DNA of 64,000 nucleotides from DAIOEK01 sp963828285. Lineage in GTDB: Bacteria; Chloroflexota; Anaerolineae; Anaerolineales; Anaerolineaceae. The stretch lies in contig CAWHEB010000005.1 in assembly GCA_963828285.1 (NCBI GenBank), positions 1-64,000 on the forward strand, read 5' to 3'. A program made the position numbers and the translations under genes. The number at the start of each line of letters is the position of its first letter. The stretch's first letter is position 1. Below are positions 7,230 to 16,848 of the stretch, in pieces. The notes under the pieces are model-generated. The model had not been told where the DNA came from and did no database searches. It was given only the letters and a program-made list of their open reading frames with translations.

Positions 7230-10200
7230 ATGGCATCGGATTTACCTACCAAATCATATGCGCGTATCCCCGTCAGTCTAGAACTGCCAAAACTAATCGA
7301 AGTCCAGCTAGATTCCTTCCAAAGATTGAAAAAAGAAGGATTATATGACCTCTTTAATGAGGTCTCTCCCATTGAAAGTTACAACAAAGGGATGAAGCTG
7401 TATTTCCCCGGGGAATCTCGCGAAGCGAAAGAATTCAACCTATCATTCAGATTTGACGACCCGCAGCATTCCATTGAGGAATGCGTGGAAAAAGACCTCA
7501 CCTACGCTTCACGGCTGTGGGTGAAAGTCCTTCTCACAGGTCCCGAGATCACTTCTCCATCAGTCCAGGAGATCTTCCTGGGCGATTTCCCGGAGATGAC
7601 CGAAAAAGGAACCTTCATTATCAACGGTACAGAACGTGTGGTCGTTTCCCAGCTCATCCGGTCCCCGGGTGTTTACTTTGAGAAGATCTCTGACCGTACG
7701 ACAGGCCGTTCATTAGCCATGGCCAAGTTGATCCCCGATCGCGGCGCGTGGATGGAATTCGAGACCAGAAAGAACGATTATCTGATCTTGAAATTCAACC
7801 GCAAACGCACCGTTCCGATCACATTATTCTTGCGTGCATTAGCTGCAGTGAGTGACAACACCATCGATTCACCATTGATGACCGGTTCCGACGAGGAACT
7901 GATCGAGCTGTTCAAGGAAGTCGATCACAATCCGGAACGTCTTTTCATCCCTGCGACCATGAAGCAGGAATTCACTTTGGATCTCAGCCATAACCAGAAG
8001 CTGGCAGATGCATCGCTCATTGAATTCTTCAAGCGCATGCGTCCAGGCGATCCGGCTACTTTGGATAACGCCAAACAATTCATTGTGGAGCAATTATTCG
8101 ACCAACGACATTATGACCTGGAAAAAGTCGGCCGCTATAAATTGAATCAGAAATTGGATCTGACCGAGTTCATTCCGATCTCGCACCGCACCATTTCCAA
8201 GCGGGACATCATTGAATTGATCAAGCGCATGATCCGCATCAACAATGGCGACGAAAAAGAAGATGATATCGATCATTTGGGCAACCGCCGTGTCAAGACT
8301 GTCGGCGAGTTGATCCAGAATAAGTTGCGCATAGGCATGCGCCGTATGGAACGGGTCATTAAAGAACGTATGTCCATCCGCGATCAGGATGAACCCACTC
8401 CCGGCAACCTGGTGAATATTCGCCCTGTGGTTGCTGCGCTGCGTGAATTCTTTGGCTCGAGCCAGTTATCCCAGTTCATGGATCAAACCAATCCGTTGGC
8501 AGAGCTACGTCATAAACGGACACTCTCCGCTTTGGGACCTGGCGGTCTGCGCCGTGAACGCGCCGGCTTTGATGTCCGTGATGTTCACCATTCCCATTAT
8601 GGACGTATCTGCCCAATTGAAACCCCTGAAGGTCCAAACATCGGTTTGATCGGTCGTCTGGCCTCCTTTGCCCGCGTCAATGAATACGGATTCATCGAGA
8701 CCCCATATCGAAATGTAATCAAAGATATGTCCATCGATGATCCCAAGTTGGTTGGCCGTAAATTACGCGAGGATCTATCCAATACCGAAACCGGTGCTGT
8801 GATCTTCGCCAAAGGCACCCGTATTACCGAAGCTGACCTGAAGAAACTAAAGTCTGCTGGAAAACAGCAGGTACTGATCACTCCATACGTCTCTGACGAT
8901 GTAGATTACCTCTCAGCCGACCGTGAAGATAAATTCGTCATCGCTCAGGCGAATGCCGGGTTGGACGAATTCCGCGAGTTCGAAAGTGAACGCATCTCCT
9001 GCCGTCACCATTCAGATTTTAAATTCCTGCCTCCGGAAGACATCAAATACATGGATGTTGCACCGCACCAGGTCGTAGGTATCTCGGCAGCCTTGATCCC
9101 CTTCCTCGAGCATGATGATGCGAACCGCGCGTTGATGGGTTCGAACATGCAGTCGCAGGCAGTTCCGTTGGTGAATCCTGATATTCCGCGGATCTCCACC
9201 GGCATGGAATACTTTGCCGCATTGGATTCGGGTCAGGTGGTCGTTGCAGAAGAGACCGGACAGGTGGTTTCAGTCACCGGTAAGCAGATCGTTGTCAAAC
9301 ATGCTGACAATACGACGAAAACCTACAATTTACGCAAGTACCAGCGCTCCAATCAGAGCACTTGTATCGACCAACGCCCCGCGGTGACCAAAGGTCAACG
9401 GGTCCACAAAGGCGATATCATCGCCGATTCCTCTTCAACCAGCGGCGGACATATTGCCCTTGGTCAGAATGTGGTCGTTGCCTTTATCTCCTGGGAAGGC
9501 GGCAACTTTGAGGATGCGATCCTGATCTCTGAACGATTGGTTCAGGATGACCGCTTCACTTCAGTTCATATTGAAAAGTATGAAGTGGAAGCACGCGATA
9601 CCAAACTTGGACCTGAAGAGATCACCCGTGACATCCCCAACGTCGGTGAAGACACCATCAAGGACCTTGATGAATACGGAATCATCCGCATCGGTGCCGA
9701 AGTTGGACCAAATGATATTTTGGTAGGCAAGATCACACCCAAAGGCGAAAAAGAATTAACCCCTGAAGAACGGCTGTTACGAGCCATCTTCGGTGAAAAA
9801 TCCCGTGATGTGAAAGACACTTCTCTGCGTATCCCACATGGCGAGCGCGGAAAAGTGGTTGATGTAAAACAATTCACCCGTGAAGATAATACCGACCTGG
9901 CTGCAGGTGTCGAACGTATGGTTCGTGTTTCTGTAGCCCAGCGCCGCAAGATCACCGCAGGCGATAAAATGGCTGGACGTCACGGTAACAAAGGCGTTGT
10001 ATCCAAAGTTGTCCCTGTGGAAGATATGCCATTCCTCGATGATGGAACCCCGGTGGACATCATCCTCAATCCGTTGGGCGTCCCTGGTCGTATGAACATC
10101 GGACAGGTACTTGAAACCCATCTGGGTTGGGCGTCTGAACGGCTTGGTTTCAGAGCTGTGACCCCGGTCTTTGATGGTGCTCGCGAGGAAGAGATCGAAG

Positions 10201-11144
10201 CTGAATTAGCCCGCGCCTGGATGATCGACGAAGCCTGGAATGACGCGGCGGTTAAGGGTTGGGAATGGTTGAAAGATCAGGACTATACTCCAGAATCCAT
10301 CCAGGATGATGACGAAGTTCGCTTGCTATACCTGGAACAGTATCTCGCTCCACGCGGCTATGACGTCTATCGTTTGACCTCTGAAAAAACCTACGCACGC
10401 CGCGCTACCATGCAGGAATGGATAAAAGATCACGGATATGACTTCAAGAGCATTGTTTCATTTGAGTCAGTACCCCAATCCAACATAGTCCGCAAGAACC
10501 GCGATGACGCTGCCCTGGAAGCTTGCTACAAGTTGTGGCTTGACAAAATGGGTGTGGATAACAAGGGTGCTTTTGGTGAAGCCTTAAAAGCAATTTGCGA
10601 TAGAACCATGGTCGAAACCGGCAGCACACTTCCAACACTTGGAAAATTGAATCTTCACGACGGCAAAGGCGGGGATCAATACGATCAACCGGTTACCGTT
10701 GGTGTAATGACCATGCTCAAACTCCACCATTTAGTGGAAGATAAAGTACATGCCCGTTCCACTGGACCATACAGTTTGGTGACCCAGCAGCCATTAGGCG
10801 GTAAGGCACAATTCGGCGGTCAGCGCTTCGGTGAAATGGAAGTATGGGCGTTGGAAGCATACGGTGCTGCTTATACGCTGCAGGAAATGCTGACTGTCAA
10901 ATCCGATGATGTAGTCGGACGCGTGAACACTTATGAAGCCATTGTCAAGGGCGAACAAATTGAAGAACCTTCAATCCCGGCTTCCTTCCGTGTTCTTGTG
11001 AAAGAGCTGCAGAGTCTGGGCTTATCAGTGGAAGCTGTTACAGAAGGTGATGAACTGATCAAATTTGGAAAAGACGAAGAAAAGATCCGTCCTCCCAAGA
11101 TCGGAACAGGTTTATTAGGATTAGGCGACTCGTTCGAACTGTAA
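7230..11144 (+). CDS. rpoB: DNA-directed RNA polymerase subunit beta
   Basis: Catalytic beta subunit of RNA polymerase, 1304 aa. The rifampicin pocket SQLSQFMDQTNPLAEL...HKRTLSALGPGGL is at about residues 407-435, followed by RDVHHSHYGRICPIETPEGPNIGLI. The active-site segment GDKMAGRHGNKGVV is at about 910, and the C-terminal MEVWALEAYGAA region that packs on beta-prime is present. ATG 7230 follows an aggag ribosome site. In most bacteria rpoC follows directly; here the next gene is rpsL after 200 bp, and rpoC is nowhere in the window. Upstream rplKAJL is also absent. Confidence 0.98.
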   Translation: MASDLPTKSYARIPVSLELPKLIEVQLDSFQRLKKEGLYDLFNEVSPIESYNKGMKLYFPGESREAKEFNLSFRFDDPQHSIEECVEKDLTYASRLWVKVLLTGPEITSPSVQEIFLGDFPEMTEKGTFIINGTERVVVSQLIRSPGVYFEKISDRTTGRSLAMAKLIPDRGAWMEFETRKNDYLILKFNRKRTVPITLFLRALAAVSDNTIDSPLMTGSDEELIELFKEVDHNPERLFIPATMKQEFTLDLSHNQKLADASLIEFFKRMRPGDPATLDNAKQFIVEQLFDQRHYDLEKVGRYKLNQKLDLTEFIPISHRTISKRDIIELIKRMIRINNGDEKEDDIDHLGNRRVKTVGELIQNKLRIGMRRMERVIKERMSIRDQDEPTPGNLVNIRPVVAALREFFGSSQLSQFMDQTNPLAELRHKRTLSALGPGGLRRERAGFDVRDVHHSHYGRICPIETPEGPNIGLIGRLASFARVNEYGFIETPYRNVIKDMSIDDPKLVGRKLREDLSNTETGAVIFAKGTRITEADLKKLKSAGKQQVLITPYVSDDVDYLSADREDKFVIAQANAGLDEFREFESERISCRHHSDFKFLPPEDIKYMDVAPHQVVGISAALIPFLEHDDANRALMGSNMQSQAVPLVNPDIPRISTGMEYFAALDSGQVVVAEETGQVVSVTGKQIVVKHADNTTKTYNLRKYQRSNQSTCIDQRPAVTKGQRVHKGDIIADSSSTSGGHIALGQNVVVAFISWEGGNFEDAILISERLVQDDRFTSVHIEKYEVEARDTKLGPEEITRDIPNVGEDTIKDLDEYGIIRIGAEVGPNDILVGKITPKGEKELTPEERLLRAIFGEKSRDVKDTSLRIPHGERGKVVDVKQFTREDNTDLAAGVERMVRVSVAQRRKITAGDKMAGRHGNKGVVSKVVPVEDMPFLDDGTPVDIILNPLGVPGRMNIGQVLETHLGWASERLGFRAVTPVFDGAREEEIEAELARAWMIDEAWNDAAVKGWEWLKDQDYTPESIQDDDEVRLLYLEQYLAPRGYDVYRLTSEKTYARRATMQEWIKDHGYDFKSIVSFESVPQSNIVRKNRDDAALEACYKLWLDKMGVDNKGAFGEALKAICDRTMVETGSTLPTLGKLNLHDGKGGDQYDQPVTVGVMTMLKLHHLVEDKVHARSTGPYSLVTQQPLGGKAQFGGQRFGEMEVWALEAYGAAYTLQEMLTVKSDDVVGRVNTYEAIVKGEQIEEPSIPASFRVLVKELQSLGLSVEAVTEGDELIKFGKDEEKIRPPKIGTGLLGLGDSFEL

Positions 11145-11155
11145 AGTTGCTTTCC

Positions 11156-11184
11156 TTGACGTATTTCGGGGCAAGTGGTAACAT
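11156..11184 (+). promoter_or_regulatory. Candidate promoter of the rpsL-rpsG-fusA-tuf operon
   Basis: TTGACG (11156-11161), a 17-bp spacer and TAACAT (11179-11184) begin 11 nt after the rpoB stop. The -35 is strong and the -10 moderate. It would give a leader of about 155 nt before rpsL, containing the stem 11259-11283. Confidence 0.5.
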
Positions 11185-11258
11185 TATTCCCCGTTGTCCT
11201 GAACGTCTTTTAGGTAACCAGGAAACCCTTACCCTAATAGATTCAGGGAAATCAGGTG

Positions 11259-11283
11259 AGGCCATCATCACTTGCGATGGCCT
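11259..11283 (+). promoter_or_regulatory. Hairpin in the rpsL leader
   Basis: aggccatc (11259-11266) pairs perfectly with gatggcct (11276-11283) over a 9-nt loop. No T-run follows, so it is not an intrinsic terminator. It sits between the str-operon promoter and the rpsL start, where ribosomal-protein feedback structures are often found. That role is inference only. Confidence 0.35.
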
Positions 11284-11344
11284 TATATGTTGAAAACAGA
11301 AATATGCGAGATTGATCGCAGAAAAATTTTACTGGGAGGCTGAA

Positions 11345-11764
11345 GTGCCCACGATTAACCAATTGATTCGAAAAGGCCGCCAGACTAAAAAAGTCAAGTC
11401 CAAGGCTCCTGCCCTGCAATTCACGCTGAATTCAATGAAACAGCGCAGAATTAAACAGGCTGATGGCGCGCCTCAAAAGCGTGGTGTTTGTACGGTGGTT
11501 CGTACCATGACCCCGAAGAAACCGAATTCTGCGCTCCGTAAGATCGCTCGTGTTCGTTTAACCAACGGCATCGAAGTGACCGCATACATTCCAGGTGAAG
11601 GACATCAACTTCAGGAACACTCCGTTGTTCTTGTTCGTGGTGGCCGTGTGAAAGATCTGCCTGGTGTACGTTATCACATCGTCCGCGGAACACTCGATAC
11701 AACCGGCGTTGCGAAGCGGTCACAATCCCGCTCCAAATACGGCGCGAAAAAACCAAAAGCGTAA
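11345..11764 (+). CDS. rpsL: 30S ribosomal protein S12
   Basis: Decoding-site protein S12, 139 aa. I choose GTG 11345 (MPTINQLIRKGR) with ribosome site gggagg at 11333-11338. An in-frame start 11 codons upstream would add a non-homologous tail. The streptomycin-site loop TPKKPNSALRK and the RGGRVKDLPGVRYH loop, carrying the aspartate often methylthiolated, are intact. It is the first gene of the str operon. Confidence 0.97.
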   Translation: MPTINQLIRKGRQTKKVKSKAPALQFTLNSMKQRRIKQADGAPQKRGVCTVVRTMTPKKPNSALRKIARVRLTNGIEVTAYIPGEGHQLQEHSVVLVRGGRVKDLPGVRYHIVRGTLDTTGVAKRSQSRSKYGAKKPKA

Positions 11765-11802
11765 TTCAACCACGTTCCAACCATTTTTAGGGAGTAAGTT
11801 GC

Positions 11803-12273
11803 ATGTCTCGTAGAGCAAAACCCGATAAGAGAGTCATCATTCCTGATGTACGTTACCAGAGCACGTATATCTCATTATTTGTTGCGCGTATGATGCGCCG
11901 CGGCAAGAAAAGCACCGCACTTCGTCTCATGTACGATGCGTTGGATCTTGTCAAGGAACGCACTGGCAAAGAACCTCTGGAAGTATTAGATATGGCACTC
12001 AAGAACGTTGGTCCTTCAGTAGAAGTGAAACCACGCCGTGTTGGTGGTGCAACTTATCAAGTACCTATTGAAGTACCTGTTTCCCGCAGAACCACCCTGG
12101 CAATGCGCTGGATCATCGATGCAGCTGCCTCCCGGACCGGTAAATCATATTCTGAAAAATTGGCTGGCGAAATTCTGGATGCCTCCAACAACGCAGGAAC
12201 TGCGGTCAAGAAGCGTGAAGAGACACATAAGATGGCTGAAGCCAACCGTGCCTTCTCACACTACCGTATGTAA
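11803..12273 (+). CDS. rpsG: 30S ribosomal protein S7
   Basis: S7, 156 aa, nucleates assembly of the 30S head and lines the E site. MSRR...RRGKKSTALRLMYDAL and the C-terminal THKMAEANRAFSHYR region are typical. RBS agggag precedes ATG 11803. It lies 38 nt after rpsL and 39 nt before fusA. In other bacteria S7 feeds back on its own operon; no obvious S7 target is visible in the short rpsL-rpsG gap. Confidence 0.97.
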   Translation: MSRRAKPDKRVIIPDVRYQSTYISLFVARMMRRGKKSTALRLMYDALDLVKERTGKEPLEVLDMALKNVGPSVEVKPRRVGGATYQVPIEVPVSRRTTLAMRWIIDAAASRTGKSYSEKLAGEILDASNNAGTAVKKREETHKMAEANRAFSHYRM

Positions 12274-12312
12274 TTTTTTTAGAAATTGTTTACTGGTGAG
12301 AAGAAGGAATAG

Positions 12313-14385
12313 ATGGAACGTAAGTATCCTCTCGAAAGTTATCGTAATATTGGCATAATTGCCCATATTGACGCTGGTAAGACTACTACTACTGAGCGGA
12401 TACTTTTCTATACAGGAAAGACATACCGAATTGGTTCTGTAGATGAAGGAACAACCGTAACCGACTGGATGGATCAGGAACGTGAACGTGGTATCACTAT
12501 CGTTTCTGCAGCTGTTTCAGCCGAGTGGAAGGGTTATCAGATCAATATCATTGATACACCCGGACACATCGATTTCACCGCAGAGGTACAGCGGTCCCTT
12601 CGTGTATTGGATGGTGGTGTAGTTATTTTTGACTCTGTTCAGGGTGTGGAACCTCAGAGCGAGACTGTTTGGAGACAGGCAGACCGCTATGGTGTCCCAC
12701 GTATCTGCTTTGCCAATAAGATCGATCGCACAGGCGCTTCCTACGAACACACGATCGATACGATCCGCAAACGTCTGGGCGCAAATCCCATCGCTATGCA
12801 AATGCCAATTGGCAGCGAAGCCTCCTTCAAGGGTGTGGTTGACCTGTTGACCATGCAAGCGATTTATTGGGAAGATGAATTGGGCCGGGAACCTGTTATC
12901 AAGGATATTCCAGCCGATCTTGTTTCCCAGGCAAATGACATGCGCGCCCGTTTGCTCGAACAAATCGTCGAATTGGACGATGACCTGACCATGAAATATC
13001 TTGAAGGCGAAGAGATCTCTGTTGACGAACTTAAAAAAGTTCTACGCGCAGCAGTCATTGGAAATAAAGCCACCCCGATCTTCTGTGGTTCTTCCCTCAA
13101 GAATAAAGGTGTTCAACCACTTCTGGACGCGGTGATTGATTTTCTTCCATCACCGGCAGAAGTGAGCAGCGTGACCGGAATCAACCCAAATAATGGTGAA
13201 GAAGTTATTCGTTCCGCAAAGGACGACGATCCATTTTCAGGGTTGGTTTTTAAGATCGTCACTGATCCCTACGTTGGCCGTTTGGCTTATCTCCGTGTGT
13301 ACTCTGGAAGCTTAAACCAGGGTGTGATGACCTATAATTCGGTCAAGTCAAAACGGGAACGTGTTGGCCGATTACTGCGGATGTACGCAGACCGCCGTGA
13401 AGATATCGATACCGTATTGGCTGGTGACATCGTAGCCATTCTCGGACTAAAAGAGTCTTTTACCGGCGACACGCTCTGCGATGCAGCAAACCCGGTGGTA
13501 TTGGAAAACATCAGCTTCCCTGAACCTGTGATCTTTGTTGCCATTGAGCCAAAGACCACGATCGATCAGGAAAGAATGGGTGAAGCCCTTAAAAAATTAT
13601 CTGAAGAAGACCCCACCTTCCGTGTCAGCACGGATGATGTGACCGGACAAACGATCATATCAGGTATGGGTGAGCTTCATTTGGATGTGTTGGTCGACCG
13701 TATGATGCGTGAGTTCAAAGTCCACGCCAATGTAGGCCGTCCGCGCGTTGCTTACCGTGAAACTATCTCACGTGCAGTGCCCAAGACCGATTACAAATAC
13801 GTCAAACAATCAGGTGGTCACGGCCAGTATGGTCACGTGGTCCTCAAGGTTGAACCGACCGAACGCGGTCAGGGCATTATATTTGAAAACAAGATCATCG
13901 GTGGTGCAATTCCCAAAGAATATATTCCAGCTATTGAAAAAGGTGTCCGCGAATCCGCGGAGACTGGTTCACTCGCTGGCTATCCGACCACCGACATGAG
14001 AATTACTTTGATCGATGGTTCATTTCATGAGGTAGATTCAAGTGAAATGGCATTTAAGATGGCCGGTCTCTTTGCTTTCAAAGAAGCCATGCAGCACGGC
14101 TCACCGGTTTTGCTTGAACCAATCATGAAAGTCGAAGTGGTTGTTCCTGAAGAATATCTTGGCGATATCCTCGGACAGATCAACTCACGTCGCGGTAATA
14201 TCCTTGGTATGGAAATTCGCCCCGGCAATGCCCAGGCAGCCGATTCAGTTGTTCCTCTGGCGGAGATGTTTGGTTACGCCACAGAACTTAGATCAGCCAC
14301 TCAGGGTCGCGGGGTTTTTTCGATGGAATTTGATCACTATGCACCTGTTTCTGAAACTGTGGCACAGAAGATCATTAATGCATAA
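12313..14385 (+). CDS. fusA: Elongation factor G
   Basis: Ribosomal translocase GTPase, 690 aa. The G1 motif AHIDAGKTT is near residue 20. The switch I region ERGITI, DTPGH, NKID and domains II to V follow in the normal order (domain IV from about residue 480). RBS aagaagga lies before ATG 12313. Length and motifs fit the canonical EF-G, not the mitochondrial-type EF-G2 branch. It is followed by tuf after 44 nt. Confidence 0.97.
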   Translation: MERKYPLESYRNIGIIAHIDAGKTTTTERILFYTGKTYRIGSVDEGTTVTDWMDQERERGITIVSAAVSAEWKGYQINIIDTPGHIDFTAEVQRSLRVLDGGVVIFDSVQGVEPQSETVWRQADRYGVPRICFANKIDRTGASYEHTIDTIRKRLGANPIAMQMPIGSEASFKGVVDLLTMQAIYWEDELGREPVIKDIPADLVSQANDMRARLLEQIVELDDDLTMKYLEGEEISVDELKKVLRAAVIGNKATPIFCGSSLKNKGVQPLLDAVIDFLPSPAEVSSVTGINPNNGEEVIRSAKDDDPFSGLVFKIVTDPYVGRLAYLRVYSGSLNQGVMTYNSVKSKRERVGRLLRMYADRREDIDTVLAGDIVAILGLKESFTGDTLCDAANPVVLENISFPEPVIFVAIEPKTTIDQERMGEALKKLSEEDPTFRVSTDDVTGQTIISGMGELHLDVLVDRMMREFKVHANVGRPRVAYRETISRAVPKTDYKYVKQSGGHGQYGHVVLKVEPTERGQGIIFENKIIGGAIPKEYIPAIEKGVRESAETGSLAGYPTTDMRITLIDGSFHEVDSSEMAFKMAGLFAFKEAMQHGSPVLLEPIMKVEVVVPEEYLGDILGQINSRRGNILGMEIRPGNAQAADSVVPLAEMFGYATELRSATQGRGVFSMEFDHYAPVSETVAQKIINA

Positions 14386-14429
14386 TCAACTAAGCAATCT
14401 TAGGTTTTTATTTTTCACAGGAGTGATGT

Positions 14430-15632
14430 ATGGCGAAGCAAAAGTTTGACCGGTCGAAGCCGCATCTGAATGTAGGGACCATGGGGCACATCGACCATGG
14501 CAAGACGACATTGACCGCGGCGATCACCAAATGGAGTCAACTGCGAGGGTTGGCAGAATACAAAGCGTATGACCAGATCGACAACGCGCCGGAAGAGAAA
14601 GCGCGCGGGATCACGATCAATATTGCGCATGTAGAATATCAGACCGAGAAGCGGCATTACGCGCATGTAGACATGCCGGGACACCGTGACTATATCAAGA
14701 ACATGATCACCGGGGCAGCGCAGGTAGACGGCGCGATCCTGGTGGTAGCCGCACCCGATGGTCCGATGCCGCAGACCAAAGAGCACGTATTGTTGGCGCG
14801 CCAGGTGGAAGTACCGAGCATTGTGGTGTACTTGAACAAGATCGACCAGATGAGCGATCCGGAACTGTTGGAACTGGTGGAACTGGAACTGCGCGAAATG
14901 CTGACCAGCTACAAGTTCCCGGGTGACGAGATCCCCATCGTACGCGGATCCGCGCTGCAGGCGCTGGAATCCAAGAGCACCGATCCGGAGTCCCCGGATT
15001 ATGCCAGCATCAAAGAACTGATGCGGGTGGTGGATGAATACATCCCCGAACCCGTGCGAGCCGTGGACAAACCGTTCATGATGCCGGTGGAAGATGTGTT
15101 CTCGATCAAGGGTCGTGGCACCGTGGTAACCGGACGTGTGGACCGTGGTCACATCAAAGTTGGTGATCCGGTAGAGATCGTCGGACTGCAGGAAAAGACC
15201 CGCGCTTCAGTCTGCACCGGTGTGGAAATGTTCCACAAGCTGCTGGACGAAGGCATGGCAGGAGACAACCTGGGGTTGCTGCTGCGCGGAATTGAGCGGA
15301 CGGATGTCGAGCGCGGCCAGGTCATAGCCAAGCCGGGATCGATCACCCCGCACAAGAAATTCATGAGCGAAGTGTACGTGTTGAAGAAGGAAGAAGGCGG
15401 ACGCCACAAAGCATTCTTCACCGGATACCGCCCGCAATTCTATATCCGCACCATGGACGTCACCGGCAACATCAAGTTACCCGAAGGGGTCGAGATGGTC
15501 ATGCCCGGAGATAATATCAACATGGAAGTGGAATTGATCGTACCGGTTGCGTTGGAACAAGGTTCCAAGTTCGCTATTCGTGAAGGTGGTCTGACGGTTG
15601 GCGCCGGTGTGATCACTAAGATTCTGGACTAG
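14430..15632 (+). CDS. tuf: Elongation factor Tu (divergent switch II)
   Basis: EF-Tu delivers aminoacyl-tRNA to the ribosome; 400 aa with three normal domains. The P-loop is GHIDHGKTT (usual GHVDHGKT) and the base-recognition motif is NKID. The G3/switch II segment reads DMPGHRDYIKNM: the catalytic His85 is kept, but the usual Cys and Ala (DCPGHAD) are Met82 and Arg86. Other unusual residues include GTMGH and AAQVDG. Its codon choice is richer in G/C-ending codons than fusA and rpsJ on either side, suggesting a different recent history such as gene conversion with another tuf copy. It is last in the str operon, 10 nt before rpsJ. Confidence 0.96.
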   Translation: MAKQKFDRSKPHLNVGTMGHIDHGKTTLTAAITKWSQLRGLAEYKAYDQIDNAPEEKARGITINIAHVEYQTEKRHYAHVDMPGHRDYIKNMITGAAQVDGAILVVAAPDGPMPQTKEHVLLARQVEVPSIVVYLNKIDQMSDPELLELVELELREMLTSYKFPGDEIPIVRGSALQALESKSTDPESPDYASIKELMRVVDEYIPEPVRAVDKPFMMPVEDVFSIKGRGTVVTGRVDRGHIKVGDPVEIVGLQEKTRASVCTGVEMFHKLLDEGMAGDNLGLLLRGIERTDVERGQVIAKPGSITPHKKFMSEVYVLKKEEGGRHKAFFTGYRPQFYIRTMDVTGNIKLPEGVEMVMPGDNINMEVELIVPVALEQGSKFAIREGGLTVGAGVITKILD

Positions 15633-15642
15633 GTGAAATAAG

Positions 15643-15951
15643 ATGGCAAAACAAAAAATTCGTATCCGTCTCAAAGCTTATGATCACCGTGTATTAGATC
15701 AGTCAGCCAAACGTATCGTCGACACAGCCGAACGTAGCGGCGCTCAGGTAGTAGGTCCAGTACCTCTGCCCACCCGCATTGAAAAGTTCACTGTTCGCCG
15801 CTCATCCTTCATTGATAAAGATTCTCACGAACATTTTGAGATCCGAACCCACAATCGGCTGATCGATGTTCTTGATCCTGATTCAAAAACCATCGATATG
15901 CTCATGCGATTGAATTTACCCGCTGGCGTCGACATCGAAATCAAGATCTAA
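15643..15951 (+). CDS. rpsJ: 30S ribosomal protein S10
   Basis: S10 (NusE), 102 aa. It belongs to the 30S head and to Nus antitermination complexes. IRIRLKAYDHRVLDQSA and the loop GPVPLPTRIEKFTVRRS are canonical. It starts only 10 nt after tuf, so the str and S10 operons are joined here. The next gene, rplC, is 231 bp away, unlike the usual tight spacing. Confidence 0.97.
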   Translation: MAKQKIRIRLKAYDHRVLDQSAKRIVDTAERSGAQVVGPVPLPTRIEKFTVRRSSFIDKDSHEHFEIRTHNRLIDVLDPDSKTIDMLMRLNLPAGVDIEIKI

Positions 15952-16182
15952 GCTTAACAATTAATTAGTGACTACTCCACCATGTCTGGACAAAAACCCA
16001 GATGTGGTGGTAGAATTAAACCTTGTGCCGAAAGAGTCTATCGTGCACAAACGGTAATTCAAGAGTTCGCTCCTCCGTGCATATAAAATGCTCGAAAGCC
16101 TACTGACTGAATTACTGGAGATGATGCAGCCCAGCCCAGGCTGACAGTCTCATCAATACTTACTCCAAAGGAGAATACCAGG
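15952..16182 (+). promoter_or_regulatory. 231-bp rpsJ-rplC spacer with stem and weak promoter
   Basis: This is the largest gap inside the ribosomal superoperon. It holds an imperfect 13-bp stem (15977-15989 with 15998-16010, two adjacent mismatches). A weak promoter candidate follows: TTCAAG 16058-16063, an 18-bp spacer and TATAAA 16082-16087. No coding frame is convincing. It could be an internal promoter with a leader, or an attenuation site; neither is proven. Confidence 0.35.
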
Positions 16183-16812
16183 ATGTTAAAAGGGCTCATA
16201 GGTAAGAAAATCGGCATGACCCAGATTTTCGATGACAGTGGCGCCGCCATTCCGGTGACCATCATCGAAGCTGGGCCTTGCTACGTTACCCAGATATGCA
16301 CGCCCGAAGCAGAAGGCTATTCTGCAGTGCAGTTGGGTTTCGACGAGGTGAAGCCAAAACGTCTCGCAGGCGGAGAATTGGGTCACCTAAAGAAGAATAA
16401 CCTCCCTCCATTACGACACTTACGTGAATTCAGAACCAAAGATCCCCAGGTCAACGAAGGCGATAAAGTCTCGGTTGATCTTTTCGCGTTAGGTGAATTT
16501 GTTGATGTAGTCGGAGTATCAAAGGGTAAGGGTTTCCAGGGTGGCGTCAAACGTTACCATTTCCGTGGTGGACCCAAAACCCATGGTCAGTCCGACCGCG
16601 AACGCGGTCCGGGCTCCCGAAGTTCTGGAACGACACCAGGCCGTGTTTATAAAGGTTCACGTGGACCAGGTCATATGGGCGATGACCGTGTCACAGCACA
16701 GAACCTGAAAGTAGTACTGGTTGACCCTGAACGCAATATCCTCGGTGTCCGTGGAGCGATCCCCGGTGGCCGTAACGGTATTGTGGTGATCAAGGAGGCC
16801 AGAAAACAGTAA
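16183..16812 (+). CDS. rplC: 50S ribosomal protein L3
   Basis: L3, 209 aa, helps form the peptidyl-transferase centre. LIGKKIGMTQIFDD at the N-terminus and the KGKGFQGGVKRYHFRGGPKTHG loop, containing the glutamine often methylated by PrmB, are conserved. ATG 16183 has aaaggag upstream. It is followed by rplD after 36 nt. Confidence 0.97.
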   Translation: MLKGLIGKKIGMTQIFDDSGAAIPVTIIEAGPCYVTQICTPEAEGYSAVQLGFDEVKPKRLAGGELGHLKKNNLPPLRHLREFRTKDPQVNEGDKVSVDLFALGEFVDVVGVSKGKGFQGGVKRYHFRGGPKTHGQSDRERGPGSRSSGTTPGRVYKGSRGPGHMGDDRVTAQNLKVVLVDPERNILGVRGAIPGGRNGIVVIKEARKQ

Positions 16813-16848
16813 GGCTGGTGCCTGTTTTGTTTTCTGAATGGGAGCTTA

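Noticed and set aside
11259..11283. Terminator between rpoB and rpsL
   Set aside because: The stem is good but no T-run follows, and it lies inside the predicted rpsL leader.
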